Part shown: piece after piece, positions 8,306 through 16,428 of the stretch
Numbering within the stretch: position 1 is the first letter of the stretch
How the letters are laid out: each line of letters starts with the position of its first letter
Source of the DNA: Tsukamurella sp. 1534
Lineage (GTDB): Bacteria > Actinomycetota > Actinomycetes > Mycobacteriales > Mycobacteriaceae
Assembly (NCBI RefSeq): GCF_000312385.1
Contig: NZ_HE997628.1
Coordinates: forward strand, 192,997 to 256,996
Reading direction: 5' to 3'
Length of the DNA: 64,000 bases
Position numbers and translations under genes: made by a program
The notes under the pieces: generated by a model
What the model was told of the DNA's origin: nothing
Seen by the model: the letters and a program-made list of their open reading frames with translations, nothing else
The model's database searches: none

Positions 8306-10273
8306 CTACTCCTGCTCCTCCAGCACGGCGACCACGGCACCGGCATCGATGTTCTGTCCGACCTCGACGTCGATCGAGGTGATGACTCCGTCTGCGGGCG
8401 CGCTGATCGCGTGCTCCATCTTCATGGCTTCCATCCACAGCACCGGCTGGCCTGCGGTCACGGAATCGCCCGCCGCCGCGCCGATCCGGGTGATGACGCC
8501 GGGCATGGGCGCGAGCAGCGAGCCCGCGGCGGCCGCCGCGTCGCCCGACGGCAGGCGGTTGACGAGGGCGAGGGACGCGGCACCGCGCGGGGTGTCGACC
8601 TCCACCACCGTCCGGTCGCCGGCGTACGGGGTCACGGTCACGGTGCGCCGGATCCCGTCGCGCTCGATCGCGACGGTCGCCACGGCACCGTCGTCGGTGA
8701 CGGACGCGACGGTGCCGCCGCCCTCCCCGCCCGCGGCGACCAGGGTGTCGCCGTCGCCGAACTGCGGCACGAGCGTGCGGGATCCGATGTTCCGCCAGCC
8801 CGGGGCGACGTGCGGCAGCGGGCTCGCGGCGGCGTCGCGCCTGTCGAGGACGGCGCCCGCGGCGGTCGCGGCCTCCGCGAGGTCGGCCTCGCCGAGCAGC
8901 GGCGCGGACAGCCGCTCCAGGCGCTCGCCGGTGAGGAAGTCCGTCGCGAAATCGCCCGCCCGGAAATCGGCGTCGGCGAGGATCCGGACCAGCAGGTCGC
9001 GGTTGGTGGTGAGCCCGTGGATCGACGCCTTGCGCAGCGCGGCCTCCGTGATGGCGAGGGCCTGCGTGCGGGTCGGCGCGTAGCCGATCACCTTGGCCAG
9101 CATGGGATCGTAGAAGACCTCCACAACGCTGTCCTCCGGCCAGAGCGCGCTGTCGAGGCGGATACCCGGACGGTCGGGCCCGCTGAACTCGGAGACCACA
9201 CCCGGCACCGAGAACCGGCGCACCGTGCCCGCCGCGGGGCGCCAGTCGTTCGCGGGGTCCTCGGCGTAGAGGCGCGCCTCGATCGCCCAGCCGCGCGTGG
9301 CCGGCGGCTCCGCGGACGGCAGGGGGAGCCCCGCGGCCACGTCGAACTGCAGGCCCACCAGGTCCAGCCCGGTGGTGGCCTCGGTGACCGGATGCTCCAC
9401 CTGCAGGCGGGTGTTCACCTCGAGGAAGAAGAACTCGCCCTCGTCGGTGGCGAGGAACTCCACGGTGCCGGCGCCGGTGTAGCCGATGGCCTTCGCGGCG
9501 TTGGCCGCAGCCTCGTACAGCGCGGTCCGCATCGCCGGGTGGCGCTCCACCAGGGGCGACGGTGCCTCCTCCAGGACCTTCTGGTGGCGGCGCTGGATGG
9601 AGCACTCGCGCTCGCCCACGGCCCAGACGGTGCCCTGGGAGTCGGCCATCACCTGCACCTCGATGTGTCGGCCGCGCTCGAGGTAGCGCTCGCAGAACAC
9701 GGTGCCGTCGCCGAACGCGGACTTCGCCTCGCGCTCGGCGGCCTCGAGGTTCTCGGTGAGCTCGGCGCGGGAGCGGACCACCCGCATGCCGCGCCCGCCG
9801 CCGCCCGCCGAGGCCTTGACCAGGACGGGGAAGTCCTTGTCGGACACCTGGTCCGGGGTGAGATTGGTGAGCATCGGTACGCCGGCGTCGGCGAGCCTGG
9901 CCTTGGCGGCCACCTTGGAGCCCATGGCGGTGATCGCCTCGGGGGACGGGCCGATCCACACCAGCCCGGCGGCCCGGACGGCCGCGGCGAAATCGGCGTT
10001 CTCGGAGAGGAAGCCGTAGCCGGGGTGGATCGCCCGCGCGCCGGTGGCCTGCGCCGCGGCGATGATCTTCTCGCCCTGCAGGTAGGTCTCCGCGGGGGTG
10101 TCGCCGGGCAGGCGCACGGCCTCGTCCGCCTCCGCGACGTGCGGGGCGCCCGCGTCCGGATCGGAGTGGACCGCCACGGCGCGCAGCCCGCGGGCGTGGG
10201 CCGCGGCGATGACGCGGCGGGCGATCTCGCCGCGGTTCGCGACGAGGACGGAATCGAATGTCGTGTCTGTCAT
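8306..10273 (-). CDS. Acyl-CoA carboxylase alpha subunit (biotin carboxylase plus biotin carrier)
   Basis: A 655-residue AccA-type subunit that carboxylates biotin with ATP and bicarbonate and carries it to the beta subunit. The N-terminal biotin carboxylase domain has VLVANRGEIARR, the Gly-rich ATP loop (KASAGGGGRGMRVV) and VEHPVTE. The C-terminal biotinyl domain has MEAMKME, with biotin on about Lys618. Full BC-BCCP architecture rules out a degraded copy. It lies 7 bp after the carboxyltransferase gene. Family membership is firm. Substrate (geranyl-, methylcrotonyl- or another branched enoyl-CoA) is inferred from the AtuA-family neighbour and cannot be read from this subunit. Confidence 0.93.
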   Translation of the reverse strand: MTDTTFDSVLVANRGEIARRVIAAAHARGLRAVAVHSDPDAGAPHVAEADEAVRLPGDTPAETYLQGEKIIAAAQATGARAIHPGYGFLSENADFAAAVRAAGLVWIGPSPEAITAMGSKVAAKARLADAGVPMLTNLTPDQVSDKDFPVLVKASAGGGGRGMRVVRSRAELTENLEAAEREAKSAFGDGTVFCERYLERGRHIEVQVMADSQGTVWAVGERECSIQRRHQKVLEEAPSPLVERHPAMRTALYEAAANAAKAIGYTGAGTVEFLATDEGEFFFLEVNTRLQVEHPVTEATTGLDLVGLQFDVAAGLPLPSAEPPATRGWAIEARLYAEDPANDWRPAAGTVRRFSVPGVVSEFSGPDRPGIRLDSALWPEDSVVEVFYDPMLAKVIGYAPTRTQALAITEAALRKASIHGLTTNRDLLVRILADADFRAGDFATDFLTGERLERLSAPLLGEADLAEAATAAGAVLDRRDAAASPLPHVAPGWRNIGSRTLVPQFGDGDTLVAAGGEGGGTVASVTDDGAVATVAIERDGIRRTVTVTPYAGDRTVVEVDTPRGAASLALVNRLPSGDAAAAAGSLLAPMPGVITRIGAAAGDSVTAGQPVLWMEAMKMEHAISAPADGVITSIDVEVGQNIDAGAVVAVLEEQE

Positions 10274-10280
10274 TTCTCGC

Positions 10281-11870
10281 TCACATCCGGAAGACGCCGA
10301 AGGCGTCGGTGCCGTTGACGGGGCCGTTGTGGATGGCCGACAGGGCCATCCCGATCACGGTGCGGGTGTCGCGGGGGTCGATGATGCCGTCGTCGTAGAG
10401 CATCCCCGACATGAAGGCGGGCAGCGACTCCTTGTCGATCTGCGTCTCGATCGCCGTGCGCATCCCGTCCACGAACGCGGGATCCATCTCCTGGCCGCGC
10501 GACGCCGCGGACGCCGCCGCGACCTCGGTGACCACGTCGGCCAACTGCTTGGCGCCCATCACCGCGGAACGCGCGCTGGGCCAGGTGAACACGAACCGCG
10601 GATTGAACGCGCGGCCCGCCATGCCGTAGTGGCCGGCGCCGTAGGACGCGCCCGCGATGAGCGAGATGTGCGGCACCTCGGAGTTGGAGACGGCGTTGAT
10701 CATCATCGACCCGTGCTTGATCATGCCGCCGCGCTCGTATTCGGCGCCCACCATGTAGCCGGTGGTGTTGTGGATGAACAGCAGTGGCGTGTCGTACCGG
10801 TTCGCCAGCTGGATGAACTGCGTCGCCTTCTGCGCCTCCTCGGAGAACAGCACGCCGCGGGCGTTGGCGAGGATGCCCACGGGGTAGCCGTGCAGGTTCG
10901 CCCAGCCGGTGGTGAGGGATCCGCCGTAGAGGGGTTTGAACTCGTCGTAGTCCGAGTCGTCCACGATGTGCGCGATGATCTCGCGCGGGTCGAACGGGAC
11001 CTTGAGGTCGTCGGGGACGATGTCGAGGAGGCCCTCGGCGGCGTACCGCGGCGGCTCGACGACGCCGGACGGGGCGGGGCCCTTCTTGCGCCAGTTGAGC
11101 CGCTTGACGATCGAGCGGGCGATGCGCGCGGCGTCCAGCTCGTCGTTGGCCATGTAGTCGCCCAGGCCGGAGACCCGCGAGTGCATCTCGGCGCCGCCGA
11201 GCGTCTCGTCGTCGGAGATCTCGCCCGTCGCGGCCTTGACCAGCGGGGGGCCGGCGAGGAATACCTTGGAACGTTCCTTGATCATCACCACGTGATCGCT
11301 CATGCCCGGGATGTAGGCACCGCCGGCGGTGGAGTTGCCGTACACCACGGAGATGGTGGGGATGCCCATCTTCGACAGCTGGGTGAGGTTGCGGAACATC
11401 GCGCCGCCGGGGACGAACACCTCCTTCTGGGTGGGCAGATCGGCGCCGCCGGACTCCACGAGGGACACCACAGGCAAGCGGTTCTCCTTCGCGATGTCGT
11501 TGAGCCGCAGCGACTTGCGCAGCGTCCAAGGATTGCTGGTGCCGCCCTTCACGGTGGGGTCGTTGGCGACGATCATGCACTCGACGCCCTCGATCACGCC
11601 GATACCGCCCACCAGGGATGCGCCGACCAGGAAGTCGCTGCCCCAGGCGGCCAGCGGCATGAGCTCGAGGAACGGCGAGGCCGGATCGAGCACGCTGTCG
11701 ATCCGCTCGCGGGCGGTGAGCTTGCCGCGATCGCGGTGCCGCTGCACGTACTTCTCGCCGCCGCCGGCGAGGGCCTTGTCGAACTCGGTCCCGAGCTCGG
11801 CGAGTTTGCCGAGCATCGCCTCGCGGTACGCGGAGGCGTCAGGGGAGGGGGTGCTGCGCAGCACCGTCAT
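10281..11870 (-). CDS. Acyl-CoA carboxylase beta subunit (carboxyltransferase)
   Basis: A 529-residue carboxyltransferase that moves CO2 from biotin to an acyl-CoA. It has the crotonase-like double fold of the methylcrotonyl/geranyl-CoA carboxylase branch: RDRGKLTARERID near the N-terminus, VESGGADLP in the first oxyanion region, NSTAGGAYIPGMSD in the acyl-CoA site, and GASYGAGHYGMAGRAFNP with FVFTWPSARSAVMG in the C-terminal half. The AGGAY and PSAR signatures place it nearer the methylcrotonyl-type family than propionyl-CoA carboxylase, in my judgement. It pairs with the alpha subunit just downstream. Start ATG at 11870 follows the upstream acyl-CoA dehydrogenase by 28 bp. Confidence 0.92.
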   Translation of the reverse strand: MTVLRSTPSPDASAYREAMLGKLAELGTEFDKALAGGGEKYVQRHRDRGKLTARERIDSVLDPASPFLELMPLAAWGSDFLVGASLVGGIGVIEGVECMIVANDPTVKGGTSNPWTLRKSLRLNDIAKENRLPVVSLVESGGADLPTQKEVFVPGGAMFRNLTQLSKMGIPTISVVYGNSTAGGAYIPGMSDHVVMIKERSKVFLAGPPLVKAATGEISDDETLGGAEMHSRVSGLGDYMANDELDAARIARSIVKRLNWRKKGPAPSGVVEPPRYAAEGLLDIVPDDLKVPFDPREIIAHIVDDSDYDEFKPLYGGSLTTGWANLHGYPVGILANARGVLFSEEAQKATQFIQLANRYDTPLLFIHNTTGYMVGAEYERGGMIKHGSMMINAVSNSEVPHISLIAGASYGAGHYGMAGRAFNPRFVFTWPSARSAVMGAKQLADVVTEVAAASAASRGQEMDPAFVDGMRTAIETQIDKESLPAFMSGMLYDDGIIDPRDTRTVIGMALSAIHNGPVNGTDAFGVFRM

Positions 11871-11898
11871 GGCTGATGTCCTTCGTGTCGGAGATGGG

Positions 11899-13071
11899 TC
11901 ACTTGTAGCCGAGGCGGTTCGCCGCGAGCGTGGTGAGGATCTGGGTGGTGCCGCCGCCGATGCCGAGGATGCGGACGTCGCGGTAGTGCCGCGACACCTC
12001 GTACTCGGCCATGTAGCCGTGGCCGCCGAACAGCTGGACCGCTTCGTTCGCGACCCACTCGGCGGTCTCGACCGCCGTGTTCTTGGCGAAGCAGGCCTGG
12101 GGCACCAGTTCCGCGGCCGCGGCGGGACCGCCGGAGGCCAGCGCCTCGGTGTACAGATCGGCGACGTGCCGGCTGTAGACGCGGGCGACCTCGGTCTTGC
12201 GCCGCATCTCGGTGACGCTGTTCTGCACGGCCTGCCGGGTGATGAGCGGGGCGCCGAAGGTCTCCCGCTCCCGGACCCAGTCGAGGGTGAGGTCGAGGCA
12301 GCGCTGGGCGTGCGAGTACGCCTGGACCGCGAGCGCGAGGCGCTCGGTCACGAACGCCGCGCCGATGAGCAGGAAACCGCTGTTCTCGGGGCCGATGAGA
12401 TTCTCGGCCGGGACCCGCACGTCGGTGAACGAGAGCTCGGCGGTGTCGGAGGCGAGCCAGCCCATCTTCTTCAACGGGGCGCTCACCTCGAACCCGGGAA
12501 GCCCCTTGGGGATCACCAGCAGGCTGATGCCGCTCGCGCCCTCGCCGCCGGTGCGCACCGCGGTCACCACCCAGTCGGCACGGACGCCGGACGTGATGAA
12601 CGTCTTGGCGCCGTTGACGATGTAGGAGTCGCCGTCCCGGCGCGCGGTGGTGGTGAGGTGGCCGACGTCCGAGCCGCCCCCGGGCTCGGTGATGGCGAGC
12701 GAGCTGATCTTCTCGCCCGCGAGAACGGGGGCTACCCACTTCTCCTTCTGCTCGTCGGTGCCGGCGAGGATGATGTGCGGCACCGAGATCCCGCACGTGA
12801 AGAGGGAGGCGAAGAGGCCGCCGGAGCCGCCGGCCTCGTGCATCGCCTCGCACACCACGAGGGCGTCGCGGGGGTCGCCGCCACCACCGCCCACGGACTC
12901 GGGGAAGGAGACGCCGAGCAGCCCCAGGTCGCCCGCCTTGCGATGCAGATCGCGGGGGAGCAGGCCCTCTGCCTCCCACTGGTCGAGATGGGGCAGGATC
13001 TCGCGCTGCGTGAACGCGATCACGGTGTCGCGCAGGGCGTGGCGCTCCGGGGTCTCCCAGGCGGTGGTCAT
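11899..13071 (-). CDS. Acyl-CoA dehydrogenase (second, isovaleryl/citronellyl-like)
   Basis: A 390-residue acyl-CoA dehydrogenase. LAITEPGGGSDVGHL (125-139) binds FAD and substrate, and LFGGHGYMAEYEVSRHYRD (348-366) is the C-terminal family signature. At the usual YEGT position the loop reads IGGGTTQ (371-377), so the short-chain-type catalytic Glu is absent. Glu243 in TERLALAV occupies the alternative helix-G position used by isovaleryl-CoA dehydrogenase. That placement suits branched substrates and the downstream gamma-carboxylation step. Its ATG overlaps the stop of the AtuA-family gene as ATGA. Confidence 0.9.
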   Translation of the reverse strand: MTTAWETPERHALRDTVIAFTQREILPHLDQWEAEGLLPRDLHRKAGDLGLLGVSFPESVGGGGGDPRDALVVCEAMHEAGGSGGLFASLFTCGISVPHIILAGTDEQKEKWVAPVLAGEKISSLAITEPGGGSDVGHLTTTARRDGDSYIVNGAKTFITSGVRADWVVTAVRTGGEGASGISLLVIPKGLPGFEVSAPLKKMGWLASDTAELSFTDVRVPAENLIGPENSGFLLIGAAFVTERLALAVQAYSHAQRCLDLTLDWVRERETFGAPLITRQAVQNSVTEMRRKTEVARVYSRHVADLYTEALASGGPAAAAELVPQACFAKNTAVETAEWVANEAVQLFGGHGYMAEYEVSRHYRDVRILGIGGGTTQILTTLAANRLGYK

Positions 13072-14789
13072 GCGGTCTCCTCAGTGGGGGCGGGCAGCAG
13101 GGACACGGGCAGGTCGACGTGGCGGGCGCGCAGCCACTCGCCCAGCCCCTTCGCCTGCGGATCGAAACGGTAGCCGTGCGCCACCCCCTTGCCCAACAGG
13201 TCCTCGATCACGAAGTTCACGGCCTTGAGGTTCGGCAGCTCGTAGCGGCGGATCGGAAGGTCGGCCGCCTCCGGTAGCAGTTCCCGCACACGGGCTTCGG
13301 TGAGGTGGTCGCGGAGCCAGGCGTAGCCCTCGTCGTCCTCCGCCCACACCCCGACGTTGGCGCTGCCGCCCTTGTCGCCGCTGCGCGCGCCGAACACGGT
13401 GCCGAGGGGCACGCGGACCGTCGGGCCGCCGGGCCCGGCGGAATCCGCGCCGGGCTGCGACGGGTCGGCCGGGAGCTCCTGCACGACGGCGGGCGGCTCG
13501 ACGTCGACGACGGTGCCGTCCGGCCGGTGGGCGCGGTGCGGCACATCGGCGTTCGGCACGTAGACGGCCTGGTACACCCCGTAGGGACCGCCCTTGGACG
13601 GCGGCGCCATCGGTGACGCGCCGGGGTACGTCGCGAGCACGAGCTCGACGGCGGCGGAGCTGAAGGAGCGGCCGACGCGGTTCGGATCCGGGTCCCACGC
13701 CACCGCGGTCAGCGTCGCGGAGGCCGCGGCCTCCGTGGCGGCGTCGGGGTGATCGGTCCGGGCCAGGCGGAACTGCAGGTCCGCGGGAGCCGGGTCGAGT
13801 GCCCCGCGCAGCTGGGCCTCGAGTAGCGCTGCCTTGTGCTCGATGTCGAGACCGGTGAGCAAGAAGGCGATCTCGTTGCGGAATCCGCCCAGGGTGGTGG
13901 TCGCGACCTTCGTGGTGGCGGGCGGCGCCTCGCCGCGCACGCCGGACACCGCGACCCGGTCGGCGCCGTCCTGGGCGAGCGTCATCGAGTCGAGCCGCAG
14001 CGTGACATCGGGATTCGCGTATCGCTGTCCGGTGACCTCGTAGAGCAGCTGCGCGGTGACGGTGCCCACCTCCACGATGCCGCCCGTGCCGGGCTGCTTG
14101 GTGATGGCGAACGACCCGTCCTCGGCGATCTCGGCGATCGGGAAGCCCGGGTGCAGGAGCTGCTCGATCGGGTGTCGGTCGAAGAAGGCGTAGTTGCCGC
14201 CGGTGGCCTGCGTTCCGCACTCGATGATGTGGCCCGCGGCGACGGCGCCCGCGAGGGCGTCGAAATCTGTGCGTTCCCAGCCGAACTCGGCGATCGCGGG
14301 GGCGACGATCACCGACGCGTCGGTGACCCGCCCGGTGATCACGATGTCGGCGCCTGCGCGCAGGCAGTCCGCGATGCCGAAGGCCCCGAGGTACGCGTTG
14401 GCCGTCACGGCGTTCGGCACGCCGAGTTCGGCGGACCTGGCGATGAGGTCGTCACCGTCGACCCAGCCGACCGTGAGGCCGGCACCGGCCTCGGCGACCG
14501 CCTTCTCCAGGGCGGCGGCGAGGCCGGCCGGGTTGAGGCCGCCCGCGTTGACCACCACTTTGACCCGCTGCTCGGCCAGCGTCTGCAGGTGCGGAGTGAT
14601 GTGTCGCAGGAAGGTCTTGGCGTAGCCCAGGTCGGCGTCCTTGAGGCGGTCGCGGCCGAGGATCAGCATGGTGAGTTCGGCGAGGTAGTCGCCGGTGATG
14701 TAGTCCACGCGCGGGCCGGCGAGGATCTCGCCGAGGGCGGCGGCACGGTCGCCGTAGAAGCCCGAGATGTTGGCGATGCGGATGCTCAT
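13068..14789 (-). CDS. AtuA family protein (DUF1446), acyclic terpene utilization-like
   Basis: A 573-residue member of the DUF1446/AtuA family. Its N-terminal region opens with IRIANISGFYGDRAAALGE and holds VITGRVTDASVIVAPAIAEFGW, and GARSGDKGGSANVGVWAED near the C-terminus matches the family end region. AtuA is required for citronellol/geraniol growth in Pseudomonas aeruginosa, but as far as I recall its biochemical role is not established. Here it sits with a carboxylase, two acyl-CoA dehydrogenases and a hydratase, much as in atu clusters. Both ends overlap neighbours as ATGA, so production is tightly coupled. The link to terpenes is inference from the family name and context. Confidence 0.85.
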   Translation of the reverse strand: MSIRIANISGFYGDRAAALGEILAGPRVDYITGDYLAELTMLILGRDRLKDADLGYAKTFLRHITPHLQTLAEQRVKVVVNAGGLNPAGLAAALEKAVAEAGAGLTVGWVDGDDLIARSAELGVPNAVTANAYLGAFGIADCLRAGADIVITGRVTDASVIVAPAIAEFGWERTDFDALAGAVAAGHIIECGTQATGGNYAFFDRHPIEQLLHPGFPIAEIAEDGSFAITKQPGTGGIVEVGTVTAQLLYEVTGQRYANPDVTLRLDSMTLAQDGADRVAVSGVRGEAPPATTKVATTTLGGFRNEIAFLLTGLDIEHKAALLEAQLRGALDPAPADLQFRLARTDHPDAATEAAASATLTAVAWDPDPNRVGRSFSSAAVELVLATYPGASPMAPPSKGGPYGVYQAVYVPNADVPHRAHRPDGTVVDVEPPAVVQELPADPSQPGADSAGPGGPTVRVPLGTVFGARSGDKGGSANVGVWAEDDEGYAWLRDHLTEARVRELLPEAADLPIRRYELPNLKAVNFVIEDLLGKGVAHGYRFDPQAKGLGEWLRARHVDLPVSLLPAPTEETA

Positions 14790-15568
14790 GAGGTGCCTCC
14801 TTGCGGCGCGCGGCCGGCGCCCGGGGCGCCCGCGAAGCACTGGGCGATCGTGAGCCAGTGCGCCGCGTCGTCGCCGGTGGCCACGAGGTCGGTGTCTGTG
14901 ACGTTGACCCGCTGGGTGGCGAGCCGGCAGAAGTCCTCGAGCGAGCCGGTGACGCGTTGCGCGGCGTCGCCGGGGCCGAAGGAGAGCTCCGAGCCGTCGG
15001 CCGCCACGAGGAACACGTCGAAGGGCTCGGCGGGCGGTGTCTCGCCGTTCACCGTGTAGGCGAAATCGCGGGTCTTGTAGGCGATCTTGGCGACATGGGG
15101 CAGGGCCTCGGGGACGTCGAGGGTGACGCCCGCGGCATCCGCCACGTCGAGGCCGTGCGCCCACGTCTCCATGAGCCGCGCGTTCGCCATGGTGGCGGGA
15201 CGCATGGGCGGGCCGAACCAGGGGAGCGGGGTGCCGGGATCGGCGTCGCGGAGGGCGCCGGCGAGGGCCGCGCGGCCGATGTCCCAGCGACCGCGGAGAT
15301 CGGGATCGGCGACGACCTCCTCGGCGCCGGCGTCGACGAATCCCAGGGGGTCCGCCATCGCCCGCTTGAGCAGGTCGGCGAACCCGTCGGGGTCGGTGGC
15401 GGCGACCAGGGAGACCTCGTCGGTCCAGGTCAGGTGGGCGATCTGGTGGGCCACGGTCCATCCCTCGGCGGGCGTGGGGATCGACCAGTCGTCGATCGCA
15501 TCGGCGATCGCGGCGACGGCGGCCGACGTGGCTTCGAGCGCGTCGAAGACGGGGGCTGATGTGGGCAC
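14786..15568 (-). CDS. TIGR03084 family metal-binding protein (mycothiol-dependent isomerase-like)
   Basis: A 260-residue protein with an N-terminal DinB/maleylpyruvate isomerase-like helical bundle and a C-terminal alpha-beta domain. A putative metal triad is visible: His45 (QIAHLTW), Glu134 and His138 (ETWAH), matching the His/Glu/His set of mycothiol-dependent maleylpyruvate isomerase. That supports metal binding and perhaps thiol chemistry; the reaction is unknown. It is the first gene of the acyl-CoA operon. GTG at 15568 is the only suitable start after the upstream palindrome. The stop overlaps the AtuA-family ATG as ATGA. The family often travels with AtuA proteins, from memory. Confidence 0.8.
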   Translation of the reverse strand: MPTSAPVFDALEATSAAVAAIADAIDDWSIPTPAEGWTVAHQIAHLTWTDEVSLVAATDPDGFADLLKRAMADPLGFVDAGAEEVVADPDLRGRWDIGRAALAGALRDADPGTPLPWFGPPMRPATMANARLMETWAHGLDVADAAGVTLDVPEALPHVAKIAYKTRDFAYTVNGETPPAEPFDVFLVAADGSELSFGPGDAAQRVTGSLEDFCRLATQRVNVTDTDLVATGDDAAHWLTIAQCFAGAPGAGRAPQGGTS

Positions 15569-15596
15569 GCACCAACTCTGGCATTCACCGACCAAA

Positions 15597-15618
15597 AAAC
15601 AAGCAGCAATGCTTGTTT
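15597..15618. promoter_or_regulatory. Palindromic operator upstream of the acyl-CoA operon
   Basis: Perfect inverted repeat AAACAAGCA-N4-TGCTTGTTT, ending 28 bp before the GTG of the first operon gene. The AT-rich arms stand out from the surrounding high-GC DNA. Size and symmetry fit a TetR dimer site, and the operon ends with a TetR gene. On the minus strand a T-run follows, so a weak terminator for the upstream HNH gene is the alternative. Confidence 0.6.
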
Positions 15619-15627
15619 GTGGGGAGC

Positions 15628-15656
15628 GAGGGCGCCGCGTTCGCCAGGGCGCCCTC
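15628..15656 (-). terminator. Hairpin at the end of the secreted HNH gene
   Basis: GC-rich 9-bp arms (GAGGGCGCC and its complement) around an 11-nt loop, overlapping the stop codon at 15655-15657. It probably ends transcription of the minus-strand HNH gene before the acyl-CoA operon. Confidence 0.6.
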
Positions 15657-16386
15657 AGGGGCAGGTACCGACGGCCCGGTCCACGACCGCCGCCGAGGAG
15701 CGGTCGACGGACAGCCGGTACTCCCGGGCCACGAACGCGAACTGCCGTGCGTACTGGCAGTGGAAGCGTTCGTTCGACGGCATCCACCGGCCGGGAGGGG
15801 AGTCGCTCTTGTTCTCGTTCGCCGGACCGTCGACCGCCACCAGGTTGCGGGGATCGTTGGCGAACCGGGTGCGCGTGGCGTCGTCCCAGGACCACGCGCC
15901 CATGTCCCAGGCGTACGCGAGCGGGACGATGTGGTCGATCTGCACCTTCGCCGATGTCTTCTGCCCGCGCTGGAACCGCATCGTCGTACCGCTGTAGGGG
16001 TCGGCCAGTACACCCGTGGCCACGGCCGCCGGGCATCCCGAGGTGCGGACGTGAGTCTTCTCCGTCAGGTCCCGGTTCAGCACGTCGTTGCGGGTGTCGC
16101 AGCCGTTGTGCCCCTGCGGCGCCGACTGGTCGTCGGTCCACGCCTCCCCGAACGCGGCCCGGCGGTAGCGTTCGGGCGCCCGCTCCCGGGCCGCGACGAT
16201 CGCGACGCCGGCCAGCGGCGCACCGTCGGGCGGCGCCGCCGACGGTGCCGCGGTGCCGGCGACGACGGACCCGCCCGAGCGGTCCGACCACGCCCCGACG
16301 GCGACGGCCACCGCCGTGAGTGCGGCCGCGACGAGCGCCACCCACGTGCGGCGCGCGAGACGGCGCGGCGATCTCCGGCGGGACAT
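15655..16386 (-). CDS. Exported HNH endonuclease family protein (DUF1524/GmrSD C-terminal-like)
   Basis: A 243-residue protein with an Arg-rich N-terminus and one hydrophobic segment (about residues 15-32), predicted as a signal anchor or signal peptide, followed by an Ala/Gly-rich linker. The nuclease part carries [17 protein letters not shown] (His152 as general base) and [19 protein letters not shown] (Asn181 and later Asn residues), the bba-metal pattern of DUF1524 proteins. Two Cys pairs (Cys96/Cys118, Cys210/Cys242) could form disulfides outside the cell. It is therefore probably a secreted nuclease; the target is unknown. A leaderless -10 (TACGTT) fixes the start. It is divergent from proA. 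Confidence 0.82.
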   Translation of the reverse strand: MSRRRSPRRLARRTWVALVAAALTAVAVAVGAWSDRSGGSVVAGTAAPSAAPPDGAPLAGVAIVAARERAPERYRRAAFGEAWTDDQSAPQGHNGCDTRNDVLNRDLTEKTHVRTSGCPAAVATGVLADPYSGTTMRFQRGQKTSAKVQIDHIVPLAYAWDMGAWSWDDATRTRFANDPRNLVAVDGPANENKSDSPPGRWMPSNERFHCQYARQFAFVAREYRLSVDRSSAAVVDRAVGTCP

Positions 16387-16392
16387 GGCCGG

Positions 16393-16398
16393 AACGTA
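16393..16398 (-). promoter_or_regulatory. Leaderless -10 (TACGTT) of the HNH gene
   Basis: TACGTT on the minus strand ends 6 nt before the ATG at 16386. It lies 18 bp from the proA -10, so the two divergent promoters share one short region. Confidence 0.55.
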
Positions 16399-16416
16399 GC
16401 ACCGGGCACCGACACG

Positions 16417-16422
16417 TATCCT
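16417..16422 (+). promoter_or_regulatory. Leaderless -10 (TATCCT) of proA
   Basis: TATCCT ends 6 nt before the proA ATG at 16429, with no Shine-Dalgarno sequence in the gap. Confidence 0.55.
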
Positions 16423-16428
16423 CGATCC

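Noticed and set aside
8306-11870. Carboxylase pair as propionyl-CoA carboxylase
   Set aside because: The beta subunit motifs and the AtuA and dehydrogenase neighbours favour a branched enoyl-CoA substrate; still to be decided by phylogeny.
15597-15618. Palindrome as intrinsic terminator of the HNH gene
   Set aside because: A GC-rich hairpin already overlaps that gene's stop, and the position just before the operon fits an operator better. Not fully excluded because a T-run follows on the minus strand.
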